From positions 115,512 to 179,511 of the forward strand of contig NZ_FRAH01000003.1 of assembly GCF_900142265.1 (NCBI RefSeq): a DNA stretch of 64,000 bases. The letters run 5' to 3'. The first letter of the stretch is position 1; each line of letters opens with the position of its first letter. Below, in pieces: positions 31,735-40,134 of the stretch. The notes under the pieces were generated by a model that saw only the letters and a program-made list of their open reading frames with translations, had not been told where the DNA came from and searched no databases. The translations under genes and the position numbers were made by a program. This DNA is from Anaerotignum lactatifermentans DSM 14214 (GTDB lineage: Bacteria > Bacillota > Clostridia > Lachnospirales > Anaerotignaceae).

Positions 31735-31760
31735 TACGATTTCCATTTTCGGACAAAAAA

Positions 31761-31882
31761 ATATGCCCCGACTTTAGGGGCATAAAACAAAGCAAGCTGA
31801 AATCTTTATGATATAGAAGATTTCAGCTTGCTTATTTTTTGTTATGTTTTCTTAATAAGAAGTTGCTTTCATCAGAGCATAT
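31761..31882. repeat. Family A repeat A8, partial
   Basis: Short arms ATATGC (31761-31766) and GCATAT (31877-31882) enclose GCCCC/GGGGC, the inner hairpin GCAAGCTGAAATCTT / AAGATTTCAGCTTGC, and the ends GTTTTCTTAATAAGAAGTTGC. It is the terminator region of rsmA. Confidence 0.65.
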
Positions 31883-31886
31883 CCAA

Positions 31887-32765
31887 TTACTGATTCTGTT
31901 TTGCGTCAAAAACCGCGTCTGTCAGTTTGGCAAAATCCTCAATGGACAATGCTTCCCCTCTGACACGAGGGTCCCAGCCCAAAGAAGTGAGAATTTCTGT
32001 CCATTCTTCCTTGGAAAAGCCCAGATTTCCCTGATTGAACAGACAGTTCAGCAGTGTTTTCCGACGCTGTCCAAAGGCGCATTTCACCAGATGGAAGAAC
32101 AGTTCCTCGTCTTTTGCGGCAATTTTCCGCTCCGGCAGCACTTTCAGTGTGATGACTGCGGAAGCTACCTTGGGACGAGGCATAAAGCAGGAAGGCTGCA
32201 CGATCATGTCCAGATGGGCGTCACAGTAATACTGTACCGCAATGGACAGAGCGCCATATTCCTTATCCCCAGGACCTGCCTGCATCCGTTCCGCTACTTC
32301 TTTCTGTACCATAACGGTGATGGTATCCACTTTCCGTTCATTTTCCAGCAAATCCATAATAATGGGTGTGGTGATGTAATAAGGCAGGTTTGCCACCACT
32401 TTGATGGGGCGGTCGTTATTCTTCTCCCGAATGATGGCGTCAATATCTGTTTTCAGGATATCCTGATTGCGAACTTCGATGTTGTCATAATCTGCCAGTG
32501 TTTTAAACAGAATGGGAATCAGGTTGCTGTCGATTTCAATGGCAACCACTTCTCTGGCGTGTTCTGCCAATACCTGTGTCAGACTGCCGATACCAGGGCC
32601 AATTTCCAGCACACAGTCCTCTTTTGTGACACCGGCGCATTCTGCGATATTATCCAGAATGTTGCTGTCAATGAGGAAGTTCTGACCGAAATTCTTTTTG
32701 AAGTAAAAGCCGTTTTCCTCAATGATCTGTTTGGTTCTGGAAGGTGTTGAAATACGTTCTGCCAT
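31887..32765 (-). CDS. rsmA: 16S rRNA dimethyladenosine transferase RsmA (KsgA)
   Basis: Methylates A1518 and A1519 of 16S rRNA with SAM. The 292 residues show KKNFGQNFLIDSNILDN, motif I CVLEIGPGIGSLTQVLAE, VVAIEID, and the catalytic VANLPYYITTPIIM. The C-terminal domain with AFGQRRKTLLNCL is complete. It is preceded by a small membrane-protein gene 15 bases upstream, so the two form an operon from the promoter at 33326. AGAAGGGGGAGAG precedes the ATG. Confidence 0.97.
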   Translation of the reverse strand: MAERISTPSRTKQIIEENGFYFKKNFGQNFLIDSNILDNIAECAGVTKEDCVLEIGPGIGSLTQVLAEHAREVVAIEIDSNLIPILFKTLADYDNIEVRNQDILKTDIDAIIREKNNDRPIKVVANLPYYITTPIIMDLLENERKVDTITVMVQKEVAERMQAGPGDKEYGALSIAVQYYCDAHLDMIVQPSCFMPRPKVASAVITLKVLPERKIAAKDEELFFHLVKCAFGQRRKTLLNCLFNQGNLGFSKEEWTEILTSLGWDPRVRGEALSIEDFAKLTDAVFDAKQNQ

Positions 32766-32780
32766 GTTCTCTCCCCCTTC

Positions 32781-33281
32781 TTACAGTCCCAGACTGCCCA
32801 GCAGACCGAAGGACAGTACGGATACGATGATGCCAGCTGTCAAAACCCCTGCCATGATAACGGGGAATGTCTTTTTGGGGTCCATGCCCAACAACGCGCT
32901 GATGAGAGCACCCATCCATGCACCAGTACCGGGCAACGGCACTGCTACAAAGAGGAATACACCCCAATAAGCGTATTTACGAATCTGCTCACTTTTCTGA
33001 TCCGCTCTGCGTTCACACCATTCCACTACTTTGCGCATGGGCGTCTTTTTCAGTACCTTGAAAATATACCGGATGAACAGCAGGATAAAAGGAATGGGCA
33101 AGATATTGCCGATATATGCGATGATGAATGTGGGCAGCCATTCCATATTCATAGCAAAGCCCGCAATGATGCCGCCGCGCAGCTCCAGAATGGGCAGCAT
33201 GGAAACCAGAAATACAATCCATTCCCGCGCCAGCGTACCTTCAAATGTTGTTACAAACCAATTTGCAATTGTTTCTGCCAA
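32781..33281 (-). CDS. COG2426 small multidrug export protein-like
   Basis: The 166-residue membrane protein has four to five helices and the conserved LPILELRGGIIAGFA motif, NILPIPFILLF, and YWGVFLFVAVPLPGTGAWMG near residue 110, all typical of the COG2426 family. Transport function is an annotation tradition, not proven. AGGAGGAG precedes the ATG. Confidence 0.88.
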   Translation of the reverse strand: MAETIANWFVTTFEGTLAREWIVFLVSMLPILELRGGIIAGFAMNMEWLPTFIIAYIGNILPIPFILLFIRYIFKVLKKTPMRKVVEWCERRADQKSEQIRKYAYWGVFLFVAVPLPGTGAWMGALISALLGMDPKKTFPVIMAGVLTAGIIVSVLSFGLLGSLGL

Positions 33282-33325
33282 ATAATCTCCTCCTAAAGAA
33301 AATTTTTCAATACATACATTGCCTT

Positions 33326-33354
33326 ATTATATACGAAAACCTGCCGCCTTACAA
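33326..33354 (-). promoter_or_regulatory. Promoter of the COG2426-rsmA operon
   Basis: TTGTAA (33349-33354) and TATAAT (33326-33331) on the minus strand, 17-base spacer. Confidence 0.8.
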
Positions 33355-33485
33355 CATTTTGGACAAAGGCGAATGTATATTTTTTGAAAATTTACGGCTT
33401 TTTTACTTTTTCTATTGAAAAGGGCTGGGGAGTGTGAGAAAATGGGGCTACATAGTATATGCAAGAAATGGAAAAGAGGGAGACT

Positions 33486-34349
33486 ATGACAGAAGAACTA
33501 CGGGCGCAGCTTATGGGCGTAAAGCTGACAAAAAAAGAAAAACTCATTGCTGAGTTTATTCTGGATAATTTTGCAGAAGCATGTTTCATCACATCGACGG
33601 AAATCGCAAGACGCCTGCAGGTCAGCGACTCCTCTGTCATTCGCTTCACCCGCACTTTAGGGTATACAGGCTTTATGGATTTCCAGCGGAGCATCCGCAA
33701 AACCTATACAGAACGCATCAACAGCGTTTCCGACAACATCACCATTCCGTCTGAAAGACTGAAACTGAGTATCGGCAAGCTGGACCAGAGCGACATTATG
33801 GAAAGCTATTTTTCCAATGTGCTGCAAAACCTGAAATCCTGCGTAAACCAGAACGATTCCCTGTCCTTTGAACGGGCTGCGGGACTGATCACAGGCAGCA
33901 AACGGAAATTCATCGTCACATCCCGTGCAAATTCCTGCGTAGGGGATATGCTGCTTCTGCTGCTGAAGCATCTGCTGCCGGATGTTTACGAAACATCCCA
34001 CCCTGCCCTCAACGTTATCGACCATCTTTGCGACATTACGGAAAATGACTGTATCGTTGCCGTCAGCTTCCCCCGTTATTCGGAAATGGACTTGCTGGCA
34101 GCCCAGATGTCTTATGAAGCCGGCGCGAAAATTGTCCTCATTACAGACAAAGCAAGCTCCCCTCTGGCGAAATATGCCACACAGCTGCTCACCGTCAGCG
34201 TAGACAGTAATACCTTCTTCAACTCCTACGTTGCGGTGCTGTTCACCATTGAACTGCTGTGCTCCTTCATCAGTAAGAAAATGGGGTATTCCACAGAAGC
34301 AAAATTGCAGCTCATCGACAAGTATCTGTCTAAGGTTGGGCTGTTCTAA
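33486..34349 (+). CDS. MurR/RpiR family transcriptional regulator
   Basis: The 287 residues have an N-terminal RpiR helix-turn-helix (KKEKLIAEFILDNFAEACFI, then VSDSSVIRFTRTLGYTGFMDF) and a C-terminal SIS sugar-phosphate-binding domain (KRKFIVTSRANSCVGDMLL, CIVAVSFPRYSEMDL, AKIVLITDKASSPLAKYA). Such regulators sense sugar phosphates or sialic/muramic derivatives. No sugar operon lies next to it, so targets are elsewhere. The ATG at 33486 is favoured by AGAGGGAG. Confidence 0.92.
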   Translation: MTEELRAQLMGVKLTKKEKLIAEFILDNFAEACFITSTEIARRLQVSDSSVIRFTRTLGYTGFMDFQRSIRKTYTERINSVSDNITIPSERLKLSIGKLDQSDIMESYFSNVLQNLKSCVNQNDSLSFERAAGLITGSKRKFIVTSRANSCVGDMLLLLLKHLLPDVYETSHPALNVIDHLCDITENDCIVAVSFPRYSEMDLLAAQMSYEAGAKIVLITDKASSPLAKYATQLLTVSVDSNTFFNSYVAVLFTIELLCSFISKKMGYSTEAKLQLIDKYLSKVGLF

Positions 34350-34382
34350 TGACCTTTCACAAGGAAACATCAGAAATAGAAA

Positions 34383-34420
34383 GCCGGCGTTTCATGGACT
34401 AAATGTCTTGAAACGCCGGC
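34383..34420. terminator. Short family B hairpin acting as terminator
   Basis: GCCGGCGTTTCA and TGAAACGCCGGC form a perfect 12-bp stem around TGGACTAAATGTCT. The loop motif (CTAAAT followed by CTTGAA) is the same as in the third hairpin of the long family B elements, so this is a solitary copy of that module after the rpiR gene. Confidence 0.7.
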
Positions 34421-34459
34421 ATTTTCATTTGCATTGTCTTCTTCTCTGAGAGCAATTTG

Positions 34460-34744
34460 TTATGCGTTTTTCAGTGCATCCAAAGACGCGAAAAACAAAT
34501 CATAGGCATCTTCCCAGCCATCTAAGGGGTAACTTGCGCCGCCGTTGCAGCTTTTGAGCAGATTGGAGGTATACTCCTCCCCTTCTCCGAACAATTCCCC
34601 TACGGTAATGGGAAAGCCTTTTTCCGTTGCCAATGTGCAGAGCGCCAGTGCCGGGTCTGCTTCCTTTCTGGTTGCTTCCAGAGCAGCCAGCAAAGCAGGG
34701 TCCGCTTTTGCCATCTCCAGTAATTTCCATAAATTTTCGTTCAT
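34460..34744 (-). CDS. Nif11-like leader-type peptide downstream of feoB
   Basis: The 94-residue acidic, helical protein resembles the Nif11 domain: ENLWKLLEMAKADPALLAAL, then LCTLATEKGFPITVGELF. It is followed by LLKSCNGGASYPLDGW, with a GG pair where RiPP leaders of the Nif11 type are cut. The putative core has no Cys or Ser cluster after the GG beyond one Ser, and no modifying enzyme is nearby, so it may not be a RiPP precursor. It is 63 bases downstream of feoB. The ATG at 34744 has GGCGG eight bases upstream. Confidence 0.6.
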   Translation of the reverse strand: MNENLWKLLEMAKADPALLAALEATRKEADPALALCTLATEKGFPITVGELFGEGEEYTSNLLKSCNGGASYPLDGWEDAYDLFFASLDALKNA

Positions 34745-34782
34745 TTCTGCCACCGCCTTCTTTTGTTCCTTTTCAAGTACTC

Positions 34783-34793
34783 AGTATAGCACA
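34783..34793 (-). promoter_or_regulatory. Extended -10 promoter for the Nif11-like gene
   Basis: TGTGCTATACT on the minus strand (-10 at 34783-34788) lies between feoB and the peptide gene. The -35 region is poor. The gene may thus be expressed independently of feoAB. Confidence 0.5.
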
Positions 34794-34807
34794 TTTTTTC
34801 CAAAAAA

Positions 34808-36841
34808 TTAAGTCAAACCAAAGAAACAGAACAAACCGTGAACAGCGGCACACAGACAAATCCCAATGATCGTTGGCAGCAGGAAAGAAATCGCCGTCCA
34901 TTTCCAGCTGCCCGTTTCCTTGCGGATAGTCAGCAGCGTAGTAGCGCAGGGGAAATGGTTCAGGGAAAACAAAATGGCACAGACAGCCGTCGTCCAAGTC
35001 CAGCCGTTTGCCGCCAGCATTGCCCCTGTTTGACTGCCCCCTTCCACTAACATACCGCTTTGACTGTAAAACATCAGCAGGATGGGCAGCACAATCTCAT
35101 TGGCAGGCAGTCCCAGCAGAAACGCCAGCAAAATAGGACCGGAAAGCCCCATAAGCCCTCCCAGCGGTTCCAGAAACAGGGCAATCTGTGTCAGCAACGT
35201 ACCATCTCCCACTGGAATACGTTGGAGCGTCCAAATAACTGCCCCTGCCGGTGCTGCCGCTGTGATGGCACGCCCCAGCACAAAAATGGTTCTGTCCAGC
35301 AAACTTCTCACAAGCACCTGCCCAATCTGCGGACGGCGAAAAGGCGGCAATTCCAGTACAAAAGCAGAAGGCATCCCTTTCAGCACCGTCCGGCTCAAAA
35401 AGAAGGAAACCAACAGCGTCATGCCCACAGAAAGCCCAATGACCAGAAAAAGAACAAGCCCAGACATCCACGGCTTTCCCACTGATAAGAACACAGCTAT
35501 CAACAGCAAAATCGTTGGAAACCGCCCATTACAAGGCACAAAGTTATTGGTCAGTATGGCTATGAGCCGTTCTCTGGGGGAATCAATGATGCGGCACGCC
35601 GTGACCCCTGCGGCATTGCAGCCAAAGCCCATACAAAGTGTCAACGCCTGTTTGCCATGAGCCCCTGCTCGACGGAACAGCCCATCCAGCTGAAACGCAA
35701 TCCGCGGCAGCAGACCACAATCCTCCAGCAGGGTAAACATAGGAAAAAAGATAGCCATAGGCGGCAGCATCACAGAAACCACCCAGCTGACCGTCAAGAA
35801 CACCCCATCCATGAGCAGGCTTTCCAGCCAAACAGGGCTTGACTCCAGCGCACTGCGGCAAGTTGCCCCCAGCTTGGTAAAAACGGACATGAGCATTTGA
35901 GAAGGCACATTGGCTCCTACCGCCGTAATCCAGAACACCAACGCCAGCAAAAGCAGCATCAACGGCACTCCAGTCCGTTTCCGCAAAAACAGTTTATCCA
36001 TCTGTGCCGTTGTATCCCCTTTTCCTTCGTTCTTCTTGCAGACAGCAGCCGTCAGGGTTTCTGCCCGTTTCTGGAAACAAAGAGAACGCTCTTTTCGATA
36101 AACAGCAAGGGCTTCTTCCTCCCCTGCAAAATACCCATTGCATTTAGTTCTCCATTGGCGCAGTTCTTCGCCAACTTCTTCTGACAAAACATCCTCCTCT
36201 TTTTGCCAAAGAAAATCCAGTAGGAGCGGTCTGTTTTTGCTTTCCGGCAGGAGATTCTCTCCTTCTGCCAGCAGTTCCGCAAAATCCTCTGGCAGAGTCT
36301 TATGAAAAGGCGTATGGCGCACATGTGGTTCCTGCTCCATGACTTTTTCCAAAGCTGCTGTCAAATCTGACAACCCTCTTCCCGTTCTGGCAGCGGTTTT
36401 CACCACGGGAACACCTGTCAAAGCTGACAGCTTTTTGTCATCAATAGAAATCCCCTTTTTCTCCGCTTCGTCTGCCAGATTCAAACACAGCACACAGCGG
36501 GGCATCAATTCCATGACCTGCAAAGCCAAAGGCAGGTGACGTTCCAAAGCGGAGGCATCCACCACCACAGCCACAGCGTCCGCATCACCGAAAGCCAGAA
36601 AATCCCGGGCGCAAGCTTCTTCCGCACCGGCGGAAAAGAGGGAATAAATCCCCGGCAGGTCTACAAGAACCACCTCTTTCTCTCCCAACCAAAACCGTCC
36701 CTCTGCCCTGCCTACGGTCTTTCCAGACCAGTTGCCTGTATGCTGTTTCAGTCCCGTCAAGGCATTGAACAGGGTACTTTTTCCTGTGTTAGGATTGCCT
36801 GCCAGAACGATACAGGGTCTTTTTTCCTCACCCATCCTCAT
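34808..36841 (-). CDS. feoB: Ferrous iron transporter FeoB
   Basis: The 677-residue GTP-dependent Fe(II) permease of the inner membrane. Residues 1-165 are the G domain (GNPNTGKSTLFN, DLPGIYSLFSAGAEE, NLADEAEK), followed by a helical GDI part to about 300. The membrane part has FeoB C and Gate motifs (LTLCMGFGCNAAGVTACRII; LGLPANEIVLPILLMFY). The ATG at 36841 overlaps the feoA stop (ATGA), so translation is coupled; a longer reading frame upstream is only overlap with feoA. Confidence 0.96.
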   Translation of the reverse strand: MRMGEEKRPCIVLAGNPNTGKSTLFNALTGLKQHTGNWSGKTVGRAEGRFWLGEKEVVLVDLPGIYSLFSAGAEEACARDFLAFGDADAVAVVVDASALERHLPLALQVMELMPRCVLCLNLADEAEKKGISIDDKKLSALTGVPVVKTAARTGRGLSDLTAALEKVMEQEPHVRHTPFHKTLPEDFAELLAEGENLLPESKNRPLLLDFLWQKEEDVLSEEVGEELRQWRTKCNGYFAGEEEALAVYRKERSLCFQKRAETLTAAVCKKNEGKGDTTAQMDKLFLRKRTGVPLMLLLLALVFWITAVGANVPSQMLMSVFTKLGATCRSALESSPVWLESLLMDGVFLTVSWVVSVMLPPMAIFFPMFTLLEDCGLLPRIAFQLDGLFRRAGAHGKQALTLCMGFGCNAAGVTACRIIDSPRERLIAILTNNFVPCNGRFPTILLLIAVFLSVGKPWMSGLVLFLVIGLSVGMTLLVSFFLSRTVLKGMPSAFVLELPPFRRPQIGQVLVRSLLDRTIFVLGRAITAAAPAGAVIWTLQRIPVGDGTLLTQIALFLEPLGGLMGLSGPILLAFLLGLPANEIVLPILLMFYSQSGMLVEGGSQTGAMLAANGWTWTTAVCAILFSLNHFPCATTLLTIRKETGSWKWTAISFLLPTIIGICLCAAVHGLFCFFGLT

Positions 36842-37062
36842 TCCACCGCCTTCACCTGAATTTGTGCCGCATCGCTGTCCCGCAGGGCAATGCGGGTCTG
36901 TTTTACATGATACAGGCGTGTGCCGCCCCAAGGGCATGTATACAAAGGCACCACCTGACTTTCTTCACAAAATCCCAAGTCCAGCAGACGCAGCAGACGG
37001 CTTTCCACCACCTGACAGCTCTGCCCCAGAGGGACTTCTGACAAAAGCATGCTTCCCTCCAT
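36838..37062 (-). CDS. feoA: FeoA domain protein
   Basis: The 74-residue SH3-like cytoplasmic partner of FeoB. Visible features are MLLSEVPLGQSCQVVES, LLRLLDLGFCEESQVVPLY, and the final beta strand TRIALRDSDAAQIQVK. The ATG at 37062 is preceded by GGGAGGTGGG. Four-base overlap with feoB. Confidence 0.94.
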   Translation of the reverse strand: MEGSMLLSEVPLGQSCQVVESRLLRLLDLGFCEESQVVPLYTCPWGGTRLYHVKQTRIALRDSDAAQIQVKAVE

Positions 37063-37130
37063 GTTCCCACCTCCCGGAAAAATCCTGTTATGCACAATAT
37101 ATGCCCAGCATAAGGGGGTGTGCCTGTACA

Positions 37131-37168
37131 AAAAAAACAGACCTGCGTTTTCTTATATCGCAAGTCTG
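37131..37168 (-). terminator. Terminator of the wal operon
   Basis: On the minus strand CAGACTTGCG pairs with CGCAGGTCTG (one G-U), followed by eight T, seven bases after the walI stop. Confidence 0.85.
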
Positions 37169-37174
37169 TCTGTT

Positions 37175-38035
37175 TTATTCTTCATTGATAAGTTTGCAAG
37201 TATAGGCGTTGATGATGTATGGTTCCGCCTGCTCCATAAGATAAATGCGGTAACAAGGCACCGCGTAAAGCATACCTTCCTTGGTCTGGCTTTCTTTATC
37301 CGACAGGTCGTAGCCAAGCTCCATACGGTTCACTGTCACAGCCCCTTCCGGCTGGTTTTTCCGCAGTTCCCGCATGAATGTGAGCAACGCTTCATCGGCA
37401 TAGAAAATATCCTTTTTCTCGCCGTTATAACCCACCACAGGGCAATAAACAAACTGCACCTGATAAATGCCTGCCTGAGATACAAACACCCGGAAGTAAT
37501 TGGAAAATACGATGGTATCGTCATACTTCTCATAGAACACCACACAGTAGCCTTCCTCTGTTTCCAAAAGGTCATAGGAAACAAATTCCCCAAAGATTTT
37601 CTCTTTGCCGTCCATGTATTCCTCTGCCTTTTTCAGAGCGTCTCCCCGGCTCAGTTCTCCCTTTTCTTTTGCCACTTGTGGAAATGTGAGAGTGCCGCGG
37701 GCGCCTTCCACCGTCAACTCTGACGAAGAAGTACGATATACGGTCGTGGTCTGACTGGGGACAACGGTGGTCTTTTCTCCGTCAAAAAATGCACGTTCCA
37801 AATCTTCCTTGGTATATGTGGGCACCATACATTCCAGACGGCTCATGGGTTCCGTTTCCGTGATGAGGTCTGTATACATGGTAATGCCGTTTTTGGAAAG
37901 CACTTCAAAAATCGCCTTTTCCTGAGAAGCAGTCATGGCGCTCTCCCGGTTCTGCTGATAGTTAAGCACCGCCAGACAGGCGTTCAATATCACCAGCAGC
38001 ACAACAACAAACTTTTTCGCTTTTTGCCACTCCAT
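37175..38035 (-). CDS. walI: WalI (YycI)-like regulator of WalK
   Basis: Single-pass membrane protein of 286 residues: helix at about 8-25 (FVVVLLVILNACLAVLNY) and a long extracellular part with the YycI pattern (EVLSKNGITMYTDL, ERAFFDGEKTTVV, VYRTSSSELTVEGARGTLTF, YGYNGEKK-like end). In B. subtilis WalI and WalH hold WalK in check at the membrane. It is the last gene of the wal operon, before the operon terminator. Confidence 0.85.
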   Translation of the reverse strand: MEWQKAKKFVVVLLVILNACLAVLNYQQNRESAMTASQEKAIFEVLSKNGITMYTDLITETEPMSRLECMVPTYTKEDLERAFFDGEKTTVVPSQTTTVYRTSSSELTVEGARGTLTFPQVAKEKGELSRGDALKKAEEYMDGKEKIFGEFVSYDLLETEEGYCVVFYEKYDDTIVFSNYFRVFVSQAGIYQVQFVYCPVVGYNGEKKDIFYADEALLTFMRELRKNQPEGAVTVNRMELGYDLSDKESQTKEGMLYAVPCYRIYLMEQAEPYIINAYTCKLINEE

Positions 38036-38061
38036 AGACTGCCTCCTTTCTTTTCAGATTT

Positions 38062-39516
38062 TCAGGAATTGGTGGATGCATTAACCACAGTTTCCGGTTC
38101 TGTTTCTGTCACTGCCGTCTGCTCCGGCAAAGTACTGTCTGTTTCAATGAGGAATATCCGGTCGTAAAGATTTACAAACCACTGCAAACGGATACCTTCT
38201 GTCCGGTCTGCAAAATATCCCAGCGCAATATTCTTCACATCCGCAATTTCCCGCTGTTCCACCGTTTCCTGATACAGACGGTTAGCCGCGTCCAGCGCAT
38301 CGATGAACTGCACATCCAGACTGGCGTCTTTTGCACCGGATGCCTCATAATTCACTGCATAGCGGCGGTATTTCTTAACGGAATTGTTGCTGACCGTCAC
38401 TTCAATGGCATGCTTCATGCCGATTTCCTGCTGCACGCTTTCCGACAGATATACAGGCAATCCATTTACGGCGTAATCGAAGTAATAAACTGTTTCATTG
38501 CCGCTTCCGCCAATATCTGCCAAATATACATCCGTCTGCAATGAAGCGTCATTGGTCATAAAATTGCAGCTGATCTGATAGCCATCCAAAAGGGCTGTTT
38601 TCGGACCATCACTGCCGTAATTTTCATAGTTATAGTATTCCAGCATCCGGCTGCCCGGGTTATAGCGGAGCACCACAGAGCTGTCACTGAATACAAAATT
38701 TCCGTTTTCATCCCGCTGGCTCCAGTCCACGGAGAAATTACGGAAAAATCGTTCTGCCGTATTTTCCAGCAGCATACGGCTCACAGCCCCCTCCTGCTCA
38801 AAGGCAGGCACCTGCCGCAAGGTATCATACTGATAGGGCAATTCCGCCCACTGGGGCAGGAACAGATTCCGCCTAAGGACAGCAGAGCTGGTTTTCTGTC
38901 CGGTGGAAATATAAACCATTTCCCCTTCCGGTTCTGCCTGCAATGCCTCAAAAAGTATGGGAGCAGATTTGCTTTTCATGGCACGGTAAACCACGCAGTC
39001 GTTGGTCTGGGAATTGACAAAATACGCCTTGCTTTCCTCCCCTGTACGCCTTGCGGGCACAATGGTGATATAGTCAAAGCTATCCAAATCCTGACCATTT
39101 TTCAGACTGCGCATGCCCTCCAGATAATCATCCATATTAATCATAAAATCATACTGCATGACAATACATTTGTTCTGCAGCATTTCTTTCCAGTCGGCTT
39201 TTTCCAATTCCGTGCTCTCGCCGATGTTTTCCGCCAATATTTCCTGCAAAACGTCGTTGGCTTTTTCCAGCATGTCACTGCTGCCAACTTTGTCAGGATA
39301 GTATACGGAAAAATTGGATGCCCCATCCCCTACGGCATATCTGGTTGCCAGCAGCGCATCGCTTTCTGACGCCTCATCCGTAGCAGAAATGGATTCTTTT
39401 ACTGCACGAAAAAAGTTATGACCTGCTGTTCCTTCAAGCCATAACTCTCCTGTCTGATACACAGCGGCTATGACCAGAACAACAATGATAACATTTGTAA
39501 TCCTGTTTCTTTTCAT
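38062..39516 (-). CDS. walH: WalH (YycH)-like regulator of WalK
   Basis: The 484-residue protein has one N-terminal membrane anchor (RITNVIIVVLVIAAVYQTG) and a large extracellular domain (YycH type), including NRLYQETVEQREIADVKNIA and LQWFVNLYDRIFLIET near the end. It follows the small secreted gene and precedes walI by 26 bases. The family is divergent, but the size, topology and operon place support the call. Confidence 0.82.
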   Translation of the reverse strand: MKRNRITNVIIVVLVIAAVYQTGELWLEGTAGHNFFRAVKESISATDEASESDALLATRYAVGDGASNFSVYYPDKVGSSDMLEKANDVLQEILAENIGESTELEKADWKEMLQNKCIVMQYDFMINMDDYLEGMRSLKNGQDLDSFDYITIVPARRTGEESKAYFVNSQTNDCVVYRAMKSKSAPILFEALQAEPEGEMVYISTGQKTSSAVLRRNLFLPQWAELPYQYDTLRQVPAFEQEGAVSRMLLENTAERFFRNFSVDWSQRDENGNFVFSDSSVVLRYNPGSRMLEYYNYENYGSDGPKTALLDGYQISCNFMTNDASLQTDVYLADIGGSGNETVYYFDYAVNGLPVYLSESVQQEIGMKHAIEVTVSNNSVKKYRRYAVNYEASGAKDASLDVQFIDALDAANRLYQETVEQREIADVKNIALGYFADRTEGIRLQWFVNLYDRIFLIETDSTLPEQTAVTETEPETVVNASTNS

Positions 39517-39558
39517 TCGATCTCACCGCTTCTTTATGAATTTATATTTTTGCGCTCC

Positions 39559-39990
39559 TTAGTACAGACCGGGCAGCGCGATCATGTTTTGCAGATCTTT
39601 TTTCAGCTGATTGGGCAGGCGCTTGATCACAACTGTGTAAGACGCTTCATCATACCCAGCTTTATCCGCCGTCAGTGTCACATAGTTATAACCCATTTCC
39701 AGTCCAACGGTAGCTGCGAAGATTCCCATGGAACCTACAGTCACTTCCTGTGCGCTTACAACGCTCATATCCCCGTTGGCGTCTTTACAGTTGACAGACA
39801 CAGAAACCTTTGTATTGGGTTTCGCTTCGCCGTAGATGGTGCGGCTGCTGTCAAATGTAGATTCTGTTTCTTCCTGGTACAGGTCGATACCGCTGCTGAC
39901 AGTGATGGGAGTTACCTCTGCGGCAAATGCACTGACGGGAGAAAAGCACAGAAGTCCTGCCAAAACTAAGCCAAACAATCTTTTTTTCAT
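39559..39990 (-). CDS. Small secreted Ig-like protein encoded inside the wal operon
   Basis: The 143-residue protein has a signal peptide (KKRLFGLVLAGLLCFSPVSAFAA, cut after AFA) and a single beta-sandwich-like domain: TPITVSSGIDLYQEET, TIYGEAKPNTKVSVSVN, SMGIFAATVGLEMGYNYVTLTA. This looks like a bacterial Ig-like or Big domain. It is not part of the known walRKHIJ set. Its own promoter carries four WalR/PhoP-type half-sites (see 40051-40089), implying feedback from WalR. The ATG at 39990 has AGGAGG eight bases before it. Confidence 0.8.
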   Translation of the reverse strand: MKKRLFGLVLAGLLCFSPVSAFAAEVTPITVSSGIDLYQEETESTFDSSRTIYGEAKPNTKVSVSVNCKDANGDMSVVSAQEVTVGSMGIFAATVGLEMGYNYVTLTADKAGYDEASYTVVIKRLPNQLKKDLQNMIALPGLY

Positions 39991-40034
39991 CTCCGTCACC
40001 TCCTTACCGTCTACTCGTATTTTTCACTGCCATT

Positions 40035-40040
40035 ATTATA
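40035..40040 (-). promoter_or_regulatory. -10 box of the secreted gene's promoter
   Basis: TATAAT on the minus strand, 10 bases after the last direct repeat. No -35 consensus exists, as expected for an activator-dependent promoter. Confidence 0.7.
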
Positions 40041-40050
40041 CAGCAAGAAT

Positions 40051-40089
40051 ATTACAGTTCTGTTACAGTGCCCTTACAGTTTTTTAACA
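40051..40089 (-). promoter_or_regulatory. Four 11-bp-phased WalR/PhoP-type half-sites
   Basis: On the minus strand, TGTTAA, TGTAAG, TGTAAC and TGTAAT occur at 40084, 40073, 40062 and 40051, each separated by exactly five bases. The known WalR box is TGTWAH-N5-TGTWAH, so this is a double WalR box. PhoP-type regulators recognise a similar repeat. Confidence 0.8.
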
Positions 40090-40134
40090 CCTGATTTTTC
40101 CAGTTACTGCGGTGTCGTTTCGGGAAAAATCCTG

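Noticed and set aside
34460..34744. Complete RiPP biosynthetic cluster
   Set aside because: Apart from the Nif11-like peptide there is no modifying enzyme, protease or dedicated exporter; the neighbours are feoB and an RpiR regulator.
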